DNA of 64,000 nt from Sphingomonas sp. S2M10 (GTDB taxonomy: Bacteria > Pseudomonadota > Alphaproteobacteria > Sphingomonadales > Sphingomonadaceae), in the NCBI RefSeq assembly GCF_012650175.1, contig NZ_JAAILI010000077.1, positions 1 through 64,000 on the forward strand. Reading direction: 5' to 3'. Both the position numbers and the translations under genes were made by a program. The notes under the pieces were generated by a model. That model ran no database searches. It was not told where the DNA came from and worked only from the letters and a program-made list of their open reading frames with translations. Shown here piece after piece: positions 26,536 to 33,208 of this stretch (its first letter is position 1; each line of letters starts with the position of its first letter).

Positions 26536-26549
26536 TATCCTATAGGATA
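26536..26549. promoter_or_regulatory. Perfect 14-bp palindrome at the rtcR start codon
   Basis: TATCCTATAGGATA is its own reverse complement and ends 4 nt before the rtcR ATG (minus strand). It contains the rtcR ribosome-binding site (AGGAT). A loop-less palindrome is more likely a binding site for a dimeric protein than an RNA hairpin, so autoregulation of rtcR is possible. It is followed by two further ATCCT/GATC-containing half repeats at about 26554-26570. Confidence 0.45.
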
Positions 26550-26680
26550 AAAGTCGATCCTTTACGATCGGCTTCTCGGCTGGGCGAAACAGGGCGGCCG
26601 CGCTCAGGGCTCGGGAAGGGTATCGAAATATCTATACAACACAATGCGATGAAAGAAATTTGGCGGAACACTCCGCAGCT

Positions 26681-26696
26681 TGGCACGGCCTCTGCA
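26681..26696 (+). promoter_or_regulatory. Sigma-54 (-24/-12) promoter of the Ro-YRNA-rtcB-rtcA operon
   Basis: The sequence is TGGCAC-GGCCT-CTGCA. It has the -24 element TGGCAC at 26681-26686, five spacer bases and the -12 element CTGC(A) at 26692-26696. The invariant GG and GC dinucleotides are at the canonical spacing (consensus TGGCAC-N5-TTGCA). Transcription should start near 26707, about 95 nt before the rsr ATG at 26803. The rtcR gene starts 150 nt away on the other strand, the normal arrangement for this regulator and its target. Confidence 0.92.
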
Positions 26697-26802
26697 TAAT
26701 CTCCCGCATTGGATCGGGCGCTTCCTGGATCCGATGGCGCGGAAGAGCGGGGCGGCCGGAATGGGCCGGCCGCCCCCGGATCCGCAGAAGGGATCGAAGG
26801 CA

Positions 26803-28350
26803 ATGGCAAACAAGGGACTGTTCGCTTCGGCGATCGCGAAGCTGCTTCCGGCGGCCGATACGCGCAATCACGAAGCGGCCCCGGCCTATGCCTATGGGCC
26901 GCAGGCGAAGCTCGCCCAGCTGGCCGCCACCGGCACGCTCAGCGAGACCTTCTATGCGACCGCCGAGGCGCAGCTTTCGGACGTGATCGCCGCCGCCCAG
27001 GCGTGCGATCCGGGCTTCGTTGCCAAGGCGGCGGTCTATGCCCGCCGCTCGGGCGCGATGAAGGACATGCCGGCGTTGCTCGCGGCCTATCTCACCGTGG
27101 CCGATCCGGACCTGGCAGTGCGCGTCTTCGGCCGCGTGATCGACACCGGCCGGATGCTGCGCAGCTATGTCCAGATCCTGCGCTCCGGCCAGGTCGGGCG
27201 TACGTCGCTCGGCACGCGGCCGAAGCGGCTGGTGCAGGGCTGGCTGGAACGCGCCTCGATCCGCGACCTGATGGCCGCGGCGACGGGCCGCGATCCCAGC
27301 CTGGCGGACATCGTCAAGATGGTGCACCCCAAGCCGGCCGATGCCGAACGGCGCGCCTTTTACGGCTGGCTGATCGGCAAGCCCTATGATGTCGGCGCGC
27401 TGCCGGCGGAGATCGCCGCGTTCGAGGCGTGGAAGGCGGATCGTTCGCGGCCGCTGCCGCCGGTGCCGTTCGAATGGCTGACCGCCTTCGAGCTGTCGGC
27501 CGAGCAGTGGGCGGCGCTTGCTGGCACGATGGGCTGGCAGGCGCTTCGGATGAACCTCAACACGCTGGCGCGCAAGGGCGCGTTCGACGTGGAAGGGGTG
27601 ACGGGGCGCGTGGCCGAACGGTTGCGCGATCCAGCTGCGATCGCCCGGGCCAAGCCGATGCCGTACCAGCTCCAGATGGCGCTGGCGGCAGCGGACGAGG
27701 CGGTGCCGCTGACCGTGCAGGCCGCGCTGGAGGATGCGCTCGAGCAATCGCTGGCACGCGTGCCGGCGGTGGCGGGGCGGGTGGTCGTCTGCCCCGACGT
27801 GTCGGGGTCGATGGCCTCGCCGGCGACGGGGGTCCGCAAGGGCGCGTCGTCCAAGGTACGGTGCATCGACGTCGCGGCGCTGGTCGCGGCGGCGATGCTG
27901 CGGACCAACCGCGACGCCCGGGTGCTGCCGTTCGAACAGGGCGTGGTGAAGCTCAAGCTCGACCCCAAGGCGCGCGTCGCGGCGAATGCCGCGAAGCTCG
28001 CCGCGGTGGGCGGCGGCGGCACCAATGTCTCGGCACCGCTCGCCCTGCTGAACATGCTCGGCGAGAAGGTCGATCTGGTCGTGATCGTCTCGGACAACGA
28101 GTCCTGGGTCGATGCGACGCGCGGCGGCGCCACGGCGACGCTGCGCGAATGGGATCGGCTGAAGCGGCGTTGCCCGGCGGCCAAGCTCGTCTGCGTCGAC
28201 ATCGCGCCGTACGGCACGACGCAGGCGCAGAGCCGGACGGACATCCTCAACATCGGGGGCTTCTCCGATGCGGTGTTCGACGGGATCGCACGCTTCGCCG
28301 CCGGCGAGACGCGCGACTGGGTAGGCATCGTCGAGGCAGTGGAGGTATAA
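26803..28350 (+). CDS. rsr: Ro60/Rsr homologue (TROVE domain plus VWA domain)
   Basis: The protein is 515 aa, typical of bacterial Rsr. ATG 26803 is chosen for the GAAGG upstream and the normal Ro start (ANKGLFASAIAKLLP); in-frame ATGs at 26734 and 26761 are alternatives. Residues 1-310 form the helical TROVE RNA-binding ring. Residues about 325-510 form a VWA domain with an intact MIDAS (CPDVSGSMAS, D332). Ro proteins bind misfolded RNAs in the ring and Y RNAs on its outer face; in bacteria the Y RNA tethers Ro to exonucleases such as PNPase. It is the first gene after the sigma-54 promoter and is followed at once by four Y-RNA-like genes. Confidence 0.95.
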   Translation: MANKGLFASAIAKLLPAADTRNHEAAPAYAYGPQAKLAQLAATGTLSETFYATAEAQLSDVIAAAQACDPGFVAKAAVYARRSGAMKDMPALLAAYLTVADPDLAVRVFGRVIDTGRMLRSYVQILRSGQVGRTSLGTRPKRLVQGWLERASIRDLMAAATGRDPSLADIVKMVHPKPADAERRAFYGWLIGKPYDVGALPAEIAAFEAWKADRSRPLPPVPFEWLTAFELSAEQWAALAGTMGWQALRMNLNTLARKGAFDVEGVTGRVAERLRDPAAIARAKPMPYQLQMALAAADEAVPLTVQAALEDALEQSLARVPAVAGRVVVCPDVSGSMASPATGVRKGASSKVRCIDVAALVAAAMLRTNRDARVLPFEQGVVKLKLDPKARVAANAAKLAAVGGGGTNVSAPLALLNMLGEKVDLVVIVSDNESWVDATRGGATATLREWDRLKRRCPAAKLVCVDIAPYGTTQAQSRTDILNIGGFSDAVFDGIARFAAGETRDWVGIVEAVEV

Positions 28351-28356
28351 CGAACA

Positions 28357-28502
28357 GGGTCGTGGCGAATGCTGGCGGGACTACATGTCACCAAGGAGGC
28401 CCGACGAGTAAAGCGCCCGCGCAAGCGGGAGATGCGGGTTCGAATCCCGCCGCCGACACGTAGCTTAAGGGCCGCGTCTCGCCGCTCTCGTCGCCACGAC
28501 CC
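28357..28502 (+). ncRNA. Y-RNA-like (YrlA-type) RNA 1, tRNA-like domain opened in the D loop
   Basis: The RNA is about 146 nt and its two ends pair. A perfect 12-bp outer stem joins 28357-28368 to 28491-28502. An inner 8-bp stem (GGCGGGAC 28374-28381 with GTCTCGCC 28476-28483, one G-U) follows an asymmetric internal loop. The internal part reads like a rearranged tRNA. Its order is D-stem 3' strand (AAGC 28411-28414), an anticodon-like hairpin CCCGC-GCAA-GCGGG (28416-28429), and a T arm GCGGG-TTCGAAT-CCCGC (28434-28450). A degenerate acceptor region follows, then the D-stem 5' strand (GCTT 28463-28466). It begins 6 nt after the rsr stop. Ends are inferred from pairing. Confidence 0.82.
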
Positions 28503-28514
28503 GATACCCAACGA

Positions 28515-28652
28515 CACGGCGAATGCCGGGAAGGACTACATTATCACTGCGGGTGTCGCGGGTTCGAATCCCGCCTGTGCCGAAAGGCGCAGTAGCTCAG
28601 CGGTTAGAGCACCGGCCCTTCGGGGCAGTCTTTCCCAATCCTCGTCGCCGTG
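28515..28652 (+). ncRNA. Y-RNA-like (YrlA-type) RNA 2, with a nearly complete permuted tRNA-like domain
   Basis: The RNA is about 138 nt. Outer stem: 28515-28522 with 28645-28652 (8 bp). Inner stem: GGGAAGGAC (28528-28536) with GTCTTTCCC (28628-28636). Both strands of the inner stem differ from the other copies, yet it still pairs. The tRNA-like part runs T arm GCGGG-TTCGAAT-CCCGC (28558-28574), then a full 7-bp acceptor stem closed by a GAAA loop (28575-28592). T-A follows at tRNA positions 8-9. A complete D arm GCTC-AGCGGTTA-GAGC (28595-28610) and a hairpin GCCC-TTCG-GGGC (28615-28626) complete it. The T arm precedes the acceptor and D arm, so this is a circularly permuted tRNA mimic opened in the anticodon arm, not a tRNA gene. 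Confidence 0.85.
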
Positions 28653-28663
28653 ACCAGAAACAG

Positions 28664-28753
28664 GCTGGCAAATGCCGGCGGGACTACATCGGTACAGGAG
28701 GTTCGAATCCTCCCCGGAGCAATCCGGAAGTCTCGCCAACCCTCGTTGCCAGC
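28664..28753 (+). ncRNA. Y-RNA-like RNA 3, minimal form with only T arm and acceptor minihelix
   Basis: The RNA is about 90 nt, the shortest copy. Outer stem: GCTGGCAA (28664-28671) with TTGCCAGC (28746-28753). Inner stem: 28677-28684 with 28730-28737 (GGCGGGAC/GTCTCGCC). The insert holds only a T arm GGAGG-TTCGAAT-CCTCC (28697-28713) and directly after it a perfect acceptor hairpin CCGGA-GCAA-TCCGG (28714-28727). This is a tRNA top-half mimic with no D or anticodon arm. The conserved GGACTACA after the inner 5' strand is kept. Confidence 0.82.
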
Positions 28754-28767
28754 ACCGACCACGAACA

Positions 28768-28893
28768 GCCGGCGAATGCCGGCGGGACTACAGGACAGAG
28801 CGCCCGCAGCTTGTGCGGGAGGTCGGCGGTCCGACTCCGCCTCCGGGAAACCGGATAGCTCAGGGAAATGTCTCGCCACGTTTCGTCGCCGGC
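28768..28893 (+). ncRNA. Y-RNA-like (YrlA-type) RNA 4, tRNA-like domain opened in the D loop
   Basis: The RNA is about 126 nt. Outer stem: GCCGGCGA (28768-28775) with TCGCCGGC (28886-28893). Inner stem: 28781-28788 with 28870-28877. Between them lie the D-stem 3' strand GAGC (28798-28801), an anticodon arm CCCGC with a 7-base loop and GCGGG (28803-28819), and a 5-base variable loop. The T arm GGCGG-TCCGACT-CCGCC (28825-28841) follows, then an acceptor TCCGG-GAAA-CCGGA (28842-28855). T-A and the D-stem 5' strand GCTC (28858-28861) end it. Loop position 33 is G, not U, and the T loop departs from TTCGAAT at two places, so it is not a decoding tRNA. The rtcB ribosome-binding site begins 15 nt later. 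Confidence 0.83.
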
Positions 28894-28919
28894 ACCAGAA
28901 GAAACGCAAGGAGGTCAAT

Positions 28920-30143
28920 ATGACCATGACCTATGACTATCAGCATGTCGAAGGCGGCGTACCGATCAAGATGTGGACCCGCGGCGTGCCGGTGGAAGAC
29001 GGCGCGCGCGCCCAGCTCACCCGCGCGGCGCAGATGCCGTTCGTGTTCCGCCATGTCGCGGCGATGCCCGACGTGCATGTCGGCATCGGCGCGACCGTCG
29101 GATCGGTGATCCCGACCAAGGGCGCGGTGATCCCGGCGGCGGTGGGCGTCGACATCGGCTGCGGCATGATGGCCGCGCGCACCTCGTTGATGGCCAGCGA
29201 CCTGCCCGACAATCTGGAGGGCATCCGTGCGGCGATCGAGCAGGCGGTGCCGCACGGCCGGTCTGTCGGCCGCGGGCAGCGCGATCATGGCTCCTGGGGC
29301 GCACCGCCCCCGGCGATCGTCGAGGCCTGGGCGACGCTCGCCGCCCGCTTCGCTCGCATCACCGACAAATATCCGCGGCTGAAGAACACCAACAACCTCA
29401 GCCATCTGGGGACGCTCGGCACGGGCAACCATTTCATCGAGCTGTGCCTGGATCAGGACCAGCGGGTGTGGGTGATGCTGCATTCGGGCTCGCGCGGCGT
29501 CGGCAATGCGATCGGCACCTTCTTCATCGAGCTGGCGAAGCAGGACATGCGCAAGTGGCACATCAACCTGCCCGATCAGGACCTCGCCTATTTTCCGGAA
29601 GGGACCGACCATTTCGACGATTATGTCGAGGCGGTCGGCTGGGCGCAGGACTATGCCGCGCTCAACCGGCGGATGATGATGACCAACGTCATCGCCGCCT
29701 TGCGCGGGCAGATCGCCAAGCCGTTCGACGCCGAGCTGGAAGCGGTGAACTGCCACCACAATTATGTGACGCGCGAGAACCATTTCGGCGAGAATGTGCT
29801 GGTCACCCGCAAGGGGGCGGTGCGCGCGGCCAAGGGCGTGCTGGGGATCATCCCGGGATCGATGGGCGCCAAGTCGTTCATCGTGCGCGGGCTGGGCAAC
29901 CCGGAGTCGTTCGACAGCTGCAGCCACGGCGCGGGGCGCGTGATGTCGCGCACCGCAGCCAAGAAGCTGGTGACGCTCGACGAGCATATCGCCGACACGG
30001 CGGGCGTCGCCTGCCGCAAGGACGAGGGCGTGATCGACGAGACGCCCAAGGCCTATAAACCGATCGAAGCCGTGATGGCCGCCCAGGCCGATCTGGTGGA
30101 GATCGTCCATACGCTGAAACAGGTGGTGTGCGTGAAGGGGTAG
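28920..30143 (+). CDS. rtcB: RtcB, RNA 3'-phosphate/2',3'-cyclic-phosphate ligase
   Basis: The protein is 407 aa, the length of E. coli RtcB. ATG 28920 has an excellent AAGGAGG site. RtcB joins RNA 3'-phosphate or 2',3'-cyclic phosphate ends to 5'-OH ends using GTP and Mn2+. Visible hallmarks are the metal-binding GVDIGCGM, the GTGNHFIE block, HSGSRG, and the guanylylated histidine in CSHGAGR (H336). It follows the fourth Y-RNA-like gene in the sigma-54 operon, so the ligase, the Ro protein and the tRNA-like RNAs should be induced together. Confidence 0.97.
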   Translation: MTMTYDYQHVEGGVPIKMWTRGVPVEDGARAQLTRAAQMPFVFRHVAAMPDVHVGIGATVGSVIPTKGAVIPAAVGVDIGCGMMAARTSLMASDLPDNLEGIRAAIEQAVPHGRSVGRGQRDHGSWGAPPPAIVEAWATLAARFARITDKYPRLKNTNNLSHLGTLGTGNHFIELCLDQDQRVWVMLHSGSRGVGNAIGTFFIELAKQDMRKWHINLPDQDLAYFPEGTDHFDDYVEAVGWAQDYAALNRRMMMTNVIAALRGQIAKPFDAELEAVNCHHNYVTRENHFGENVLVTRKGAVRAAKGVLGIIPGSMGAKSFIVRGLGNPESFDSCSHGAGRVMSRTAAKKLVTLDEHIADTAGVACRKDEGVIDETPKAYKPIEAVMAAQADLVEIVHTLKQVVCVKG

Positions 30144-30185
30144 CCCTTCACGCGCATCCCGCGCCTGAAAATACGGATACGGATC

Positions 30186-30977
30186 ATGACCTTCCAAGGG
30201 GCGATCGCCCCCGATATCCGCTGCGAAATAGAGTTGCGACTTGCTGCCATCGAAGCGGGCGAAGGCGTGCGCGTGCTGCTCGCGATCGAGTCCGGCTCGC
30301 GCGCCTGGGGATTCCCGTCGCCGGACAGCGACTATGACGTGCGCTTCCTCTATTTGCGGCCGCGCGACTGGTACCTTTCGCTGGTGCCCGGGCGCGACGT
30401 GATCGAGCAGCCGATCGTTGACGAGATCGACCTGAATGGCTGGGACATCCGCAAGGCGCTCGGGCTGCTGCTCAAGTCGAACGCCACGGTGAGCGAGTGG
30501 ATCGAATCGCCGATCCGCTACCGGCCCGACGATCCCTTCGTTGCCCCGCTCGCCGCGCTGGCCGACGATCTGCTGAATCCACGCGCGCTCGCCCATCATT
30601 ATGCGAGCGCCGGGCGTCAGGCGGCGGAGCGCTGGCTGGACGGCGACGATGCGGTGGCGGTGAAGAAGTATTTCTACGCGCTGCGTCCGGCGCTCACCAT
30701 CCGGGCGCTACGGGTGCACCCGACTGCGCGCCCGCCGATGAACCTGCAGGCGCTGATGGCCGTCAGCGATCTACCGGCCGTGCTGGCCGAGCAGATCGCC
30801 GGGCTGGTCGAGGCCAAGGCGCGCACCAACGAGCGGGCGAACGGCATTCGCCTCCCCGAACTCGATGCGCTGATCCGCAGCGAACTGGATCGGGCGGGGG
30901 AACTGCCGGTCCGCACGCTGCGTGACGATTTTGTCGGCCGTGCCAACGCACTCTTTCTGGAAATGGCAAATACATGA
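30186..30977 (+). CDS. Nucleotidyltransferase (COG3541, B. subtilis YcgL-like) in the RNA-repair operon
   Basis: The protein is 263 aa. It carries the polymerase-beta-type signature GSRAWGFPSPDSDYDVRFLY (G-S-x-x-x-G-x(5)-S-D-x-D) near residue 36, with two of the three metal-binding acidic residues visible. A helical region with YFYALRPALTIR and a C-terminal E/R-rich helix follow. Members are predicted to add nucleotides to RNA or protein; the substrate is not established. The gene lies between rtcB (42-nt gap) and rtcA (ATGA overlap), so it probably acts on RNA ends or on the Y-RNA-like RNAs (inference). Confidence 0.85.
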   Translation: MTFQGAIAPDIRCEIELRLAAIEAGEGVRVLLAIESGSRAWGFPSPDSDYDVRFLYLRPRDWYLSLVPGRDVIEQPIVDEIDLNGWDIRKALGLLLKSNATVSEWIESPIRYRPDDPFVAPLAALADDLLNPRALAHHYASAGRQAAERWLDGDDAVAVKKYFYALRPALTIRALRVHPTARPPMNLQALMAVSDLPAVLAEQIAGLVEAKARTNERANGIRLPELDALIRSELDRAGELPVRTLRDDFVGRANALFLEMANT

Positions 30978-31990
30978 TCATCATCGACGGATCGGAAGGT
31001 GAGGGCGGCGGGCAGGTGGTGCGCAATGCGTGCGCGCTGTCGCTCGTCACCGGCCAGCCTTTCCGCATCATCAACGCGCGCGGCAAGCGCGAGAAGCCGG
31101 GGCTGATGCGCCAGCACGTCACCGCGATCGAGGCCGCGTGCGCGATCGGCGGGGCGACCTGTGAGGGCGTGGCGGTGGGTGCGGCCGCGTTCAGCTTCAC
31201 GCCCGGTAAGGTCGTGCCGGGCGAGTATCGTTTTGCGGTGGGCACCGCCGGCAGCACGGGGCTCGTGCTCCAGACGCTGCTGATGCCGTTGCTGCTGGCG
31301 GCTGGCCCGTCGCGGCTCGTCCTCGAAGGCGGTACGCACAACATGCTGGCGCCGCCGTTCGAGTTCGTGGCCAAGGCATTCGCGCCCGTACTGCGGCGGA
31401 TGGGCGCGCAGATCGACCTGCGGCTGGTCCGCCACGGCTTCTATCCGAGCGGCGGCGGGCGGATCGAAGTGGATATCGTGCCGGGTGCGCTGACGCCGAT
31501 CGACTGCGTCGATCGTGGCGCGCTCCAGTCGGTATCCGCGACCGCGCTGTTCGCGGGGCTGCCGTTCAACATCGCGGAGCGCGAGATCGCGACGGCGCGG
31601 AAGCTGCTGCCGGAATGGCCGGAAGACGCGTTCGCCCTGCGCCAGCTTCCCGACGAGCAGGGACCCGGCAACGTGCTGCTGCTGGAGGCGGAGTTCGAGC
31701 AGGCGACCGAGATCGTCAGCGGCTTCGGGCGGCTCGGGGTGTCGGCGGAATCGCTCGCCAAGACGGCGGCGCATCGCATGGCTGGGTTCCTTGCGTCGGA
31801 AGCGTTCGCCGGGCCGTATCTGGCGGACCAGCTGCTGCTGCCCTTCGCGCTGGTCGGTGGCGGGAGCTTCACTACGGTGAAGCCCAGCCAGCATGCGCTG
31901 ACCGCCTGCGACATCATCGAACGCTTTACCGGGGAGCGCTGGAGCTTCGCGCAATTGCCGAACGGGTGCCATCGGGCCGCCTGTCGCTAG
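30974..31990 (+). CDS. rtcA: RtcA, RNA 3'-terminal phosphate cyclase
   Basis: The protein is 338 aa, the usual length. It starts with the signature IIDGSEGEGGGQVVRNACAL and has FYPSGGGRIEV. The C-terminal segment FTTVKPSQHALTACDIIERF matches the region of E. coli RtcA that holds the adenylylated histidine (His309). It converts RNA 3'-phosphates to 2',3'-cyclic phosphates with ATP, making substrates for RtcB. The start overlaps the nucleotidyltransferase stop (ATGA). It is the last gene of the operon and is followed at once by a strong hairpin. Confidence 0.95.
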   Translation: MIIIDGSEGEGGGQVVRNACALSLVTGQPFRIINARGKREKPGLMRQHVTAIEAACAIGGATCEGVAVGAAAFSFTPGKVVPGEYRFAVGTAGSTGLVLQTLLMPLLLAAGPSRLVLEGGTHNMLAPPFEFVAKAFAPVLRRMGAQIDLRLVRHGFYPSGGGRIEVDIVPGALTPIDCVDRGALQSVSATALFAGLPFNIAEREIATARKLLPEWPEDAFALRQLPDEQGPGNVLLLEAEFEQATEIVSGFGRLGVSAESLAKTAAHRMAGFLASEAFAGPYLADQLLLPFALVGGGSFTTVKPSQHALTACDIIERFTGERWSFAQLPNGCHRAACR

Positions 31991-31995
31991 CCACC

Positions 31996-32031
31996 CGCCC
32001 GATCGCAACGGCCCCGCTGTGCGATCGGGCG
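31996..32031. terminator. 12-bp hairpin between convergent rtcA and VWA genes
   Basis: CGCCCGATCGCA (31996-32007) pairs perfectly with 32020-32031 around a 12-base loop. It fills almost the whole 45-nt gap between the two convergent stop codons. No T-tract follows on either side, so it may act as a Rho-independent-like or 3'-protecting structure for both transcripts. Confidence 0.65.
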
Positions 32032-32035
32032 AACC

Positions 32036-33208
32036 TCATGCGTCCGAACGGACCAGCTTGATATCGCGGTCGGCAGCCCAGCCATGCACGTCCTCGCGGC
32101 GAAGGGCGGTGGCCATCAGCTCGGGAAACTGGTCGGGCGTGCAGGCGAACACAGGAATGCCCAGCGCCGCTACCCGTGCCGCAAGGTTGGGATCGTAGGA
32201 GGGGCGGCCCGTGTCGGTGAGCGCGAGCAGCACCACGACGTTGACGCCCGCCAGCACCAGTCGCGCCAGCCGGTCGACCAGCGCCTCGGCATCGCCGCCC
32301 TCGTAGAGATCGGTGATCAGCACCAGATGCGCCTTTGCGGGCCGCTCGATCCTGTCTTCGCAATAGGCGACCGCGCGGTTGATGTCGGTGCCGCCGCCGA
32401 GCTGGACGCCGAACAACACCTCCACCGGATCCGCCAGTTCCTCGGTCAGGTCGACGATGGCGGTGTCGAAGCAGACGAGCTTGGTCGCGACCACCGGCAG
32501 CGACGCCAGTACCGCCGCGAAGATCGAGGCATAAACCACCGAACTCGCCATCGATCCCGACTGGTCCACGCACAGGATTACTTCGTCCAGGTCGACGACG
32601 CGCCGCTGCTGGCGGACGAAGCCGATCAGCCGCTCCGGCACCACCGTGCGATACTCGGGCTGATACTGGCTGAGATTGGCGCGGATGGTGCGCGGCCAGT
32701 CGATATCGGCGAAGCGCGGTCGGTTGGTCCGCCGCGAGCGATCGAGCGCGCCGCGGATCGCGTCTGCCGTGCGGGCCTCCAGCCGGGCCATCAGCGCGGC
32801 GACCACCTTCGCGATCACGGCCCGCGCAGTCTCCTTGGTCGTTTCCGGCATCACCCCGCGCAAGGCGACCAGATCGGCGACCAGATTCACATCGGCCTCG
32901 ACCGTCGCGAGGAACTCCGGCTCGAGCAGCATCTGACGCAGGCCCTTGCGATCGAACGCATCCTTCTGGATCACCTGGACTACGGGCGCAGGGAAGAATT
33001 CGCGGATGTCGCCAAGCCATTTGGCGACGCGCGGCGCCGATCCGCCGAGCCCGCCCCGGCCTTTCTTGTCCCCCTCGCCGTTGCCGTAGAGGGCAGACAG
33101 CGCGTCCGACATCCGGCGATCGCTGTCGGAAAGCAGGGACACCGCCTCCTCGTTCTCTTCGACGCCCAGCGCCAGCGTCCAGCGGCGTCCGCGTTCGTCC
33201 TCGCTCAT
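32036..33208 (-). CDS. VWA-domain protein of the MoxR/SWIM module
   Basis: The protein is 390 aa. The N-terminal ~190 residues are helical and charged. The C-terminal VWA domain starts near 205 and carries the MIDAS motif LCVDQSGSMASS, with the downstream GGGTDI threonine and ITDLYEGG aspartate, so the metal site looks intact. VWA proteins encoded with MoxR AAA ATPases are thought to recruit substrates for remodelling. It is the last gene of the five-gene operon and overlaps the DUF5682 gene by 4 nt. It most resembles the E. coli YehP type (from memory). Confidence 0.87.
   Translation of the reverse strand: MSEDERGRRWTLALGVEENEEAVSLLSDSDRRMSDALSALYGNGEGDKKGRGGLGGSAPRVAKWLGDIREFFPAPVVQVIQKDAFDRKGLRQMLLEPEFLATVEADVNLVADLVALRGVMPETTKETARAVIAKVVAALMARLEARTADAIRGALDRSRRTNRPRFADIDWPRTIRANLSQYQPEYRTVVPERLIGFVRQQRRVVDLDEVILCVDQSGSMASSVVYASIFAAVLASLPVVATKLVCFDTAIVDLTEELADPVEVLFGVQLGGGTDINRAVAYCEDRIERPAKAHLVLITDLYEGGDAEALVDRLARLVLAGVNVVVLLALTDTGRPSYDPNLAARVAALGIPVFACTPDQFPELMATALRREDVHGWAADRDIKLVRSDA

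Noticed and set aside
28558..28652. Possible ordinary tRNA genes in the rsr-rtcB gap (T arms and D arms present)
   Set aside because: The T arm precedes the acceptor and D arm, acceptor ends are sealed by tetraloops, and anticodon loops are missing or lack U33. These are tRNA mimics.
28369..28927. Short open frames across the rsr-rtcB gap on both strands
   Set aside because: They cut through the paired stems of the four Y-RNA-like genes and translate tRNA-like arms; the structure explains the sequence better.
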